From: Nilaparvata lugens
Taxonomy: Eukaryota; Arthropoda; Insecta; Hemiptera; Delphacidae
DNA: 64,000 nt
Direction of reading: 5' to 3'
NCBI RefSeq assembly: GCF_014356525.2
Contig: NC_052518.1
Location: forward strand, 31,825,464 to 31,889,463
Made by a program: the position numbers and the translations under genes
The notes under the pieces: model-generated
Databases searched by the model: none
The model's input: the letters and a program-made list of their open reading frames with translations, nothing else
Told to the model about the DNA's origin: nothing
Part shown: in pieces, positions 54,141 to 64,000 of the stretch
Layout: each line of letters opens with the position of its first letter
How positions within the stretch are numbered: the stretch's first letter is position 1

Positions 54141-54785
54141 AGTGTTAAACATATAATATGCAACTCATAAGTTGGAATATTTTTCAGACCTGATTGAGTT
54201 AACGATGAGTTTATTGTCGAAGTTGGCAATATATGAAAGTTAGAATAGAGGAGATGTATTCATCCAATACAACTTGTTTTTCATCACTAACCGGTATGTC
54301 AGGTTGAGAAGAACCAGCACCTCTACATTTAACTGTGATTGCGATCAATGAAACTACAGCGTTGCATCGCTGTTTATTTCGATGCCAGCAACGAAACAGT
54401 TTTGTTTGCCAATATAATTTTCAACTATCCAACCTTGGCCTTATAGCAACTCCTCCCCAAACAGCTCCACATCGTTGAGTCTTTTGTTGTTCCTCAGTCG
54501 TTTCCCCACATACCTTACCTAGTCTTTGTTGATCGTCTACAGTGTGTTCCTGGAGCATCCGAGTTATTTGAATATTTTTTCCTAATATATACAAAAAAAT
54601 TCTGAAACCAGACCAGGATATTGAGAAGATCTGTCTTATAAAGGGAAAGAATACTGAACAACATATTAAATAAAGAGAGAAAAAATTGCTACAATAATAT
54701 ATTCTGGATAACCACCATAATATGAATTTTCACTATTCTAATAAATAATTGATTGTGGCAAATTTTTCAACAAGTATTTTTATCA
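54141..54785. other. Intergenic DNA, nothing recognised
   Basis: No domain, repeat or RNA signature was found. Confidence 0.3.
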
Positions 54786-54788
54786 AAG

Positions 54789-55170
54789 TCATTATCAAAT
54801 TCAAATTCAAATGATCTTTATTCACAAAAAAAAGGTAATACAGCAGCAGAAACATTAGATAAATAGTGAATATTCCCCACAAAGACAACAAGTCTGGGTG
54901 TGGGGAATGAGCACCGTGAACCGCATTACAACAACCTGACAGTTAAAGATTTACAATAAAAAACAACAACAAAAACAATAGAATAAGTAAAGTAGAGTAA
55001 ATAAGAAATAAAAAAAGCATCTTTAGAGGATGTGAAGAGCACTCGATGTTGTTGAACCCAAATTTCTGTAGTTAAAAAAAAATTTATATATATTTATATA
55101 TATTTATATGGTACTGAAAAAAGAAAAAAAAATGTAGTACGAACTAAATAGTTTTAAGTGACATACAGAG
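54789..55170 (-). repeat. LINE 3' end with (TTTGAA)n tail
   Basis: On the minus strand the segment ends TTGTGAATAAAGATCATTTG followed by AATTTGAATTTGA: a polyadenylation-like AATAAA and a short tandem tail, preceded by a 3'-UTR-like stretch. No RT codons were recognised within it. Confidence 0.55.
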
Positions 55171-55339
55171 TCCCGCATATCCAGAGCGTGGGTATTATAA
55201 TTCCCACATGAATAGTTATAGCTATGTTTGACATGAATAGAATGTTAAAGGAAAATATTTCAACAGAGAAACCGAAGAGTTGACTTAGTAACTTTTTTGA
55301 AGAAGCATTTCATTATATTTTGAAGCGTTATTCTTACTA

Positions 55340-56225
55340 AAGAACTAGCAGCTAACCCGTGCTTTGCACTGGGGAGATTTTGTGTTGTAAAATGCAATCT
55401 CCTTATGTCCAGGAAACATAGAAAAATAGATTACTTATTTACTCTGTTGAATTATACTTATTTTGTCAGAATAACGTGAATAATCATTGTTCGGATTGAA
55501 AATTCTCAGCAGAAAAAAAAAGGTTTGATCTGTTGGACTTTTATTGTTGCTTAAACTTCGATTCACAAATTGGATAAATTAGATATTATTAAATAGAAAT
55601 TAATTGATTAATAGCAATGAGAATGAGCCTATATCCATCCACGGTAAATTCAGAATCTTCATGTGAAATTGCAAGATAATTAGTTCTAGTTTAATGCGTC
55701 AAGTGATAATGCGACAATTCTTTCCTTTATAATATTATAGATAGATAGATGAACACTTAAGCAAAGTATCACAAACTCGAAACTAGAAACTTGAACTGAA
55801 AACTTGACAAACTGAAATCTTGAACGTACTGAAAACCTGACGTACTGAAACCTTGAAGAACTAAAAATAGGCCTATAACCATCCTCGGTAAATTAAGAAT
55901 CTTAATGCAAAATTTCAAGTTGATCAGTTCAGTAATTCAGACATGAGATGAACACTCAAGCAAAGTATCACAAATTCGAAACTAGAAACTTGAATTGAAA
56001 ACTTGACAAACTGAAATCTTGAACGTACTGAAAACCTGACGTAGGTACTGAACCCTTTAAAGAACTAAAAATAGGCCTATAACCATCCTCGGTAAATTAA
56101 GAATCTTAATGCAAAATTTCAAGTTGATCAGTTCAAGTAGTTCAGACATGCGATGATGCGATATTCGTGTATTTTTTTATTCTGTATAAGTCAATCTTTG
56201 CCAATTCTTTTCATTATAATATCAT
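55340..56225 (+). repeat. Interspersed repeat beginning CTAACCCGTGCTTTGCAC, with 199-bp tandem duplication
   Basis: The head CTAACCCGTGCTTTGCACTG contains a small GTGC/GCAC hairpin. Two units start at 55748 and 55947 (GATGAACACT-AAGCAAAGTA). Each has an ACTTGAACTGAAAACTTGAC-type minisatellite, ATAGGCCTATAACCATCCTC, and GCAAAATTTCAAGTTGATCA. The minisatellite unit is the one at 28365-28620. No coding content. Confidence 0.75.
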
Positions 56226-58084
56226 GGACTACTGATAATAATGTATTAGGGAGTAACTGATGTTTGCTTAGTGAATTTAAAACTTAATGGGAACCTCTAA
56301 AGTATGCTGAACTAATTCTGAAATAACTGAAAATGATCTAATGATGCGCTAGCAGCTTCGACCTTGATCAAATTGAGTAGCTAACAAACTAGAGCAAATT
56401 GGAATATAACTAATGCTTGATTATCAATTTCGGAACTTAATTAGACGCCTAAATTCAGATTTCCCAGCTAATTGGAAAAGTAGATTCCGGTTGATTCCTA
56501 GTAAAGTGAATGCCAGAACAACCGGAGTGAATTATATTATTATTCTATAGAATCTAGTGTCTGATAATAGGGGTGGAGGTGCTTGAACATGTTGGGTTGC
56601 TGTTTTTTATCGGTCCACCATCATCCGATTGAGTGAGAGTGAGAAGAGTCTACTTTATTGTTGCTTACTGCCCCAATCGTCACATTTGCTACTTGAGAGC
56701 TCTAATTCTCAACCAGATTTGCTCTCCATCGACTCGATATCAATGTTTTATATTACTCTGGTCTTCACTGGTATCCATAGCAACATCTCCACTCGGAAAT
56801 TCTTTTGGAGGCTTACAGGCAATAAGGGACACAAGTACAAAAGTACGAATTCAGAAGTTATTTATCAGCGATAAATTCCCAATTAAGTAAGAAACTCAGA
56901 GCTGAGAGGCTTCGAGTCTGTCTGACAACCAATACATCGCAATTAGAATGTGAGAGGGTAAATGTGCAAAGGCAAGCCACGATGAAGGTAGACATTACCT
57001 ACACCAATTAAAAAGCACTCAGAAAGCAGAAATGAAGAGGCTTAGGATACGGACAGGCCAATCAACAATGTGCTAATGGTGTTGTTATATGGTTGGAGAA
57101 CGCCATGAGTCTCAAATTGCACACATAATAATATTCGACTATTGAGGAACTCTCAAACAGAAAAACTTCTTTAGAAATTTGAGCACAATACTGTCTGGTG
57201 TTGAGCAAAACGTTCGAGGTTCTTTGATCATACTGATAATAGACTATAATATTTCAAATAAAACATCGCTGTATGTATTGTTGCAGGGAAGTCAAATTTC
57301 GCCAGGTGAACCCAATTTGCGAATGTAAAAAAGAGTGAGCTGTATATTGTGAAGAACTTAGTTCTTGCAAATACAATGGTGTGATGATAGAACTAGGAGG
57401 GTATGCGGTTCTTGAGTCTTTCATTCCACGTCACAAGAAAGCTGTTGATGCTTATGAATGGTAATGAGGAAAAGAGCATTCGGATACAAAGTATTTCAAG
57501 CTATACGTGGACTTCGAATTCATTAAAACGTGATTTTCCGTGGCGTTTGCGATTCACATTTCAATAAAAAACTGCTTATTAGCGAGCAGCTAATTTGAGA
57601 GTACATAGATAACTGATTTAGAGGTGAGTCACCACCGTCTGCGAAGTTGGATTGAAAAGCTCTCAGGTTACATCAAAAGACGCTTTTGGTGAACGCGTTT
57701 CAAAAGAAATATGTCTGCCTTTTCAAAAAGTGTTTCATAAAAAATATTATAATTGTTACGCCACTTGAAATACACAGATCTATTGAGTCATGGACTTATT
57801 CATGGAAGAAAAGACAATTAAGAATATACCTTATAGATGGGTTCCGAACTGTCAGAAATAGATTTAAAAATGTAAAAAGCGAATGCTTGTGATTTATGAT
57901 AATCCACTAGCTGTTCAAAGGTTGATCTCTTCCCTGCAATTTGACAATGTGGAAACAGCTTGGAAGATTAAAATTACTTTGCAGCTTTTATATTTTTGAT
58001 ATTTCTCCAAACTTTTACTATACATCGGAATTCTCTACACCCTCAAGAGTTAAGTCGTTGAAAGTAACTCTTCAACAACATAAG
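56226..58084. other. Intergenic DNA, no gene supported
   Basis: Open frames at 56629-56890 (two frames), 57686-57892 and 57941-58147 have no recognisable domain. Confidence 0.35.
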
Positions 58085-58390
58085 TGGCCATTGTTGTTGC
58101 TATCCTTGTCATTCTACATTGTTGCTATCATTCTACAAAGCAGATAGCGCCAACCGTTTCTAGCTTCGCAACTTCGACAGTTCGTTTCTTCACAATGTAG
58201 GAATATAATTAACTAACAAACTATCTAATCTCAATTAAGAAAATTCACTATTCAATTATTGAAAAAATATTTCTTGATGAATAGAATATAATTGATTGTT
58301 TAAACAAGAATGAACAGTTGAAATTACATCAGATATACCGGTATCAGCTATCCTCTATAGAAGGCAGTGGCCAGCCAGAAAAAATAATTT
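58085..58390 (+). mobile_element. MITE, GGTCCACG family, copy at 58 kb
   Basis: Contains GTTGTTGCTATCCTTGTCAT, CTACAAAGCAGATAGCGCCA, TTCTAGCTTCGCAACTTCGA, AACAAGAATGAACAGTTGAA and AGATATACCGGTATCAGCTA in family order. It ends near GGCAGTGGCC without the terminal GGTCCACG repeat, so it is truncated. Confidence 0.65.
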
Positions 58391-58880
58391 TTGAGCTGTA
58401 TATGATAATGAAAAGAAGCAATTTGTAATAACTATAGATAATATTGTTATGCAACATAAATCAACATAATATTATCATATTATCAACATAAATTGGCGGA
58501 GCTTTGGACATATCAATGTCTATTCTTCGGAAAGAGTATTCGAAGTACCGTATCCTTCCCACTAACTCTACCAAAACGTTAATTTCGTTAATTCAACTAA
58601 GGATTTTTTTAAAAATGAAAATATTGTAAAAGTTTTAATTAATATGAAGATTTAAGAGAAAAAAAAACAGAAAATTAATAAAGTAATATAATTATATAAG
58701 TAAGTAAGATCAAATCATTAATTAATGGAGTAGGCTGGAAGTAGATCAGGGTAATCAACTTTCAGTAATATACAGCAGTATGCAGTGGATAATTAAAATA
58801 ACATGAGTTTATATTATATATGCATACAATTTATTCTATAACAGGTTTATAGGTTTGTATTTGTGGGATGGGTGGGGGAT
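58391..58880. other. AT-rich DNA, nothing recognised
   Basis: May include the 3' UTR of the LINE fragment that follows on the minus strand. Confidence 0.3.
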
Positions 58881-58914
58881 GGTTGTCATGTGATCGTTCT
58901 AGGGCTGGACAGTC

Positions 58915-59530
58915 TCAGTCATTTGCTCCAAAAGATATTTTCAGGATGAAGCTTGCTCGGCTCTCGATGGACCTGATAGTAACGGGAAGTGCATTCCATG
59001 CTCGACAGGCACTAACTAGAAAGGATTTTGTGAAAATAGTAGTTCGATGATTGGGTATCCTTAAAGTACTTTCTCCGGTTCTAGTATGTGAAGCATCTAT
59101 CCTCCTACCTTCAGAGACAAATTTGAAATCATCTTTAAAATAGTTCGGATTACCGTATTTCAAGATATCTCTAACAAGCTTGACTATTCGAAAAAGCCTT
59201 TGATCGGGAAGCTTTAATGTTGAACAAGCAATGTGGGCTGGGGTGATATGATCATGGCGTTGGGGAGAGTAGACGAAACGTAGACAATAATTTTGGCAAC
59301 GCTGTAGTTTATCATTCAGAGTGACTTGCATATCGTTAAGAACAGAATTACAATACATTGAATGTGGGAAGATGAGAGATTGAACCAATAATAATTTAAT
59401 GTTTCTAGGGAGGATATCGTGCATTTTCTTCAATGCAAGCATGGCTGAGAATACCTTTTTACAAGTTTTGTTCACTTGTTCTGACCAGTCAAGAGTATTA
59501 TTCATAATATTGCCTAAATTTTTAACTAAA
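58915..59530 (-). pseudogene. LINE reverse-transcriptase C-terminal fragment
   Basis: Open for about 200 codons with no internal stop. It begins NLGNIMNNTLDWSEQVNKTC (the YLG-ID-L-W-HV block after the RT palm). It continues with VFSAMLALKK, LLLVQSLIFPHSMYCNSVLN and DKLQRCQNYCLRFVY, then CRAWNALPVTIRSIES, the W-xLP--IR ending of Jockey/CR1-type ORF2. The catalytic region is absent. The fragment is better preserved than those at 0.2 and 18.9 kb, implying a younger insertion. A 3' tail was not identified. Confidence 0.88.
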
Positions 59531-60329
59531 TTTTAACTTAGTCTAGAGAGATAGCTGGCGTTGATACAAAATAAATTAATAACTTTGTTGCAATAAAAAC
59601 ACGTGATTGACTTGAAGAAGAGACTTGATTAGTTCTATCACTTGTGATAGATTGATGGAGCTAATGAGTTGTATGCTGATGCTGCTCAAGTGATTGCTGG
59701 GCTTACAGGCTGTAACGAGCTCCATATTCACTATTATGTGGGATTACCGCCATCAACCTCGAAACATATTTTCAATTAGATTGGACTAGTCCTATTATTG
59801 CAGCTTAGTAGCAAACCAGGCTATCATAATTTCCTTACCCGAGTAACCTATCCTGAGCCTGCTGATAATAATGCAACTACTCACTCATAATATCCAATCA
59901 AACACTTGGAGTGATGCATTATCCTAAGGGATCAATGTGGAGCAGCACTGAAAATATAAGATTACCCACATCAGGATGCATACATAATGGAAACGATCCA
60001 TGAACGTGAAATCCTGTGTTTAGAGGATTCAAATGAATACTATGCATTATATAAGAAATATATGCAATGAATACTGGAAATATGCAATAAATACATCGAA
60101 ATCATAAACATTGTAAATGATTCCATGAAGAAGTAAAATCTTTCCATAATATTCTAATTTCAATATTAAAGATGTGCAATAAATTGATATTGCTAGCTCA
60201 AGAAAGTAATTGAATGAATTTGACTCATTATTGATGATCAATATTACGCATTCTTGAACTGATTGACTTGTTCTCCAAGCATAATGTACAATTATGTATT
60301 GTGAATGGAACTAAGAACTTAGAATTTTA
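59531..60329. other. Intergenic DNA, nothing recognised
   Basis: No domain, repeat or RNA signature was found. Confidence 0.3.
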
Positions 60330-60359
60330 CAATTCTAAGATTTAAATGAACTAAGATGA

Positions 60360-60430
60360 TCAAACATCAATGTCATCGACTGGATTCGAACCCACAAACC
60401 AGGCGGTGCTAGCGTGCTAGCACACTGAAG
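60360..60430 (-). repeat. tRNA-like B-box segment, possible SINE
   Basis: The minus strand at 60381-60393 reads GGGTTCGAATCCA, a good B box/T-arm. It is preceded by GTGCTAGCACGCTAGCACCG, where an anticodon-arm-like hairpin would lie. A clear A box and acceptor stem are missing, so it is called SINE-like, not a tRNA gene. Confidence 0.35.
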
Positions 60431-60676
60431 TTGTTTATAAAGTTTATATACCACTAAAACTGGAACAAACTGGCTAGAGATATATAATTTTGTAGAATAC
60501 ATTAACAGACGATGAGCATTGAAACTTCAGTTTCGTATTAATATAGTAATATAGTGTCAATTTGTATAAATAAGGCCTATTGTTTTGTTTATTCCACTCT
60601 TTTCTTGATTTTTTAATGGATGTGAGACGCTAATCATAGAGTATGGATAACTGTTTAATATATCAATAATAATTTG

Positions 60677-61661
<985 letters not shown>

Positions 61662-64000
61662 CAAGCGGAATATTGTAACATTTCTGACATTAGCAATACA
61701 CAATGCCCTACTTTATTAATTGTACTTGGCCCTTTTCCTTTTCATTATGTCCCAAGAATAAGGGGAAACTGTGCAGGTCTAGTTTGGATTTGACCACTTC
61801 CGGTAAATGCGTCATTTCCGGTCTTGATGTGCGTGTCAAGTCATGCACTGGCTCACTCCACTGGCTAGCCAGTGACCTGTCTTTGCCTTAAAATCAATAA
61901 AAAAGTGCAATTAAATATAAATGACTGGCGTCACCATAGACTATCCTATGATTCACACCGACATTGGGCTCGTTGGCGTTGGAAATATGCTACAAAGTCA
62001 TTTCATTCGAGAAACAACGATAATAATTTCTGAAGTGAGTATTCAAGTTGTAATAATTAATTTGCCAGTGGATAGGTTCCTGCAAATTTGAAACGTAATG
62101 AGAATATTCTTCGAGACTTGAGAATCTTTTCTAGAGAGAAGAAGCAATGCACAAAACAGGTGTGTTGTCCTAGCTTCGTTCAACGCAGAGCACTGTTGTT
62201 GGACTCACTAAGTAGATAAAAAGGAATCTATCTATCAATAGATAAAAAGGAACTAGCATTTTCCTATGCATTCCACTCGCATTCTACATTCATGCAATCA
62301 CTAGCAACTACAAAATATTTTTTCTGGCAATCTGGTGTATTTATTAATAAATATTAATAAAAATTTCATAACATTTTCCAAGTTGACTCAATCCTTTTAG
62401 TCCGACAATCCCCAATTTTCATATAATTAATTATTTCATATTATTATTGATGACTGCTGAAAAAAACATCCATACAATTGGTTGGTGGTTCCTTTTTTAA
62501 GATTCCGTCTTGAAGTCTTAAAAATATGTAAAAAGGATTAAAATGGAAAATGTATAAGTAAATGTAATCCTATGAAAATACATTGAAAAATAAAAATGCT
62601 GCTCTTGTAGTTCAGGCCAAATTTAAGTATTATAAATGCATTATCCAAGCATTATTGCTCAGCAAAGACAACACACACTTGACTTGGGTGCACCGAACGA
62701 AATCCATCATTAATTTTGATTCCGATTCAACGTAATTCTTTTTTACTGAGAGTGATGCCCACATAAGCTCTAGACATGTGAGGGATGAGGACAGATGAGA
62801 CACAGTCTAAGGTGAAAGACCAAACTTATTACAACTCATAAAAGATATTCATTCCTCAAGTGACTACGTATCAAACGTGAGAAGCGTGAAACCACGGAGA
62901 CAACCGTTCTTTAGCAACAATAAGGCTGAATGCTGAAGTCTCAGTAGAGAAATGATCAGGTAAAGCATGGTGCAATGATTTGCAAAATGCAAGCCAACAT
63001 TAGAGAATATTGGTGATATATGGTTCGACAGGATTGTTTCAACTGAAGGTATACGAAATCGCAATAATCGAAAACTAGAGCACAATACTGCTTTTGACCC
63101 TATTTTTCAATAACCAATACACAAGAGAACAATATCAGGACATGTCAAATGGAAATAATCAAGTTCTATATAATTCAAAGAAATTAAATCGAAGCATGTA
63201 GCAGATTGAGGGTAAAAACAGATTGGTTATTTTCCGATTTTCACTGCTTATCTCTTTTGAATTAGAAAGAGCTTTTGTTAGAAAGTATTCTTTTAACTTC
63301 TTAATGTCATCCATACAATTGTAAAATTATACTCAGAATCGGTCTTATTGCGCGTGAAACCACACAAAAAACCAATTTGTCTCTTCAGAAGCTCGATTGC
63401 GCTTGTTATAGTTTGAAATAAATTGTCAATATCATGGATGAAATTGTAAAATTATAGACACATGAACCATGAGGACACGTAAAAGCGGCCAAACAAAATC
63501 AGTCGCGTTGGCAATCATTGGCATACTTTGTACGCAATGCTCTGCTCTGGCCTGCAAGGGATATTGATAGATCCCTTTGTTCCATACCAGAATAAATCAT
63601 TCAGTCGATCCAACAGATTAATAACTTTGATAACGCCTGTCCTCGTTCAGAAGCTTTTATGTCATAAACATGTGTGTGATATGAGAGTATAATCAATAGT
63701 GTATTGGATGTTCACATATGAGTCCTTTGAGACATCATCCACTTCTCAATTAAGTGTTTCAGACGTTACTTTTGAGTTGGAAGAGCAGAGATTAAATTGT
63801 GAAAAAAACATTGTTACAATACTTTTGATACCTTTTTACCTTGAAGACGTGTTGTGTATTGATGAAGCCTTTGATACCCTGTTCATTATTAGTGATACGC
63901 TCAACCTCGTAATTCAAGTGTCACTTCATTTTTATGGTTGAAAATCAAAGATCAAAGTTTGTTGGAAATTAGAAATAAATGTCAATTTTGATCCTTTTTC
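61662..64000. other. Intergenic DNA to the window edge, no gene supported
   Basis: Contains a small direct repeat (TATCTATCAATAGATAAAAAGGAACT near 62210-62255) and CAATTGTAAAATTATA-type repeats near 63315 and 63442. Open frames at 61703-61891, 62864-63085 and 63699-63941 show no domain. Confidence 0.35.

Noticed and set aside
60360..60430. tRNA gene
   Set aside because: Only a B-box-like T-arm is clear. No acceptor stem or A box could be assembled into a cloverleaf.

Overview
The window looks like repeat-dominated, AT-rich DNA from an arthropod nuclear genome. The repeats resemble what I remember of hemipteran, planthopper-type genomes, but that is memory and was not checked. There are no operons, no ribosome binding sites and no dense coding. 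Open frames are short and broken, and nearly all recognisable protein sequence belongs to transposable elements. No intact gene is visible. The only candidates for host coding sequence are a possible signal-peptide first exon (about 2016-2208, minus) and a few unexplained open stretches.

Layout. 0.2-1.6 kb: a LINE reverse-transcriptase remnant, then three degenerate tandem units. 2.0-2.3 kb: the candidate secreted-protein exon. 4.2-4.7 kb: two copies of a MITE family that recurs at 31 and 58 kb. 5-13 kb: largely unstructured, with one GC-richer island near 9.1 kb. 13.1-15.1 kb: a HARBI1-like transposase exon with an exact 166-bp tandem duplication, interrupted by a LINE 3' end. 16.8-17.9 kb: a PIF/Harbinger derivative with perfect 46-bp terminal repeats, nested in another inverted-repeat element. 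18.4-19.5 kb: a pyrimidine-rich tract holding a LINE scrap.

19.55-27.13 kb is a 7.6-kb composite. Two inverted arms of about 640-656 bp, flanked by TA, enclose a nearly full-length but dead CR1/L2-group LINE. Its ORF1 combines a FLYWCH-type zinc finger, a coiled coil and an SGNH esterase; its ORF2 has an endonuclease and a YADD reverse transcriptase.

27.9-40.9 kb holds a tRNA-type SINE, a small hAT-type MITE, a minisatellite, a Tc1/mariner-type remnant and several inverted-repeat elements. 41.3-42.7 and 60.7-61.7 kb are two copies of a repeat with a (CA)n core and a 3' hairpin, resembling DINE/Helentron elements. 44.5-50.9 kb is a nest of Penelope-like elements: one long plus-strand copy (RT plus GIY-YIG), an inverted truncated copy, palindromic terminal repeats around (AT)n tracts, and a fragment of a second family. 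51-64 kb has further inverted repeats, LINE ends and a LINE RT fragment.

The elements do not form a pathway. The main story is nested insertion, which gives a partial relative chronology. The most unusual items are the FLYWCH-SGNH LINE inside a giant inverted-repeat element, the LINE-interrupted Harbinger transposase exon whose frame is otherwise open, and the palindromic Penelope cluster.
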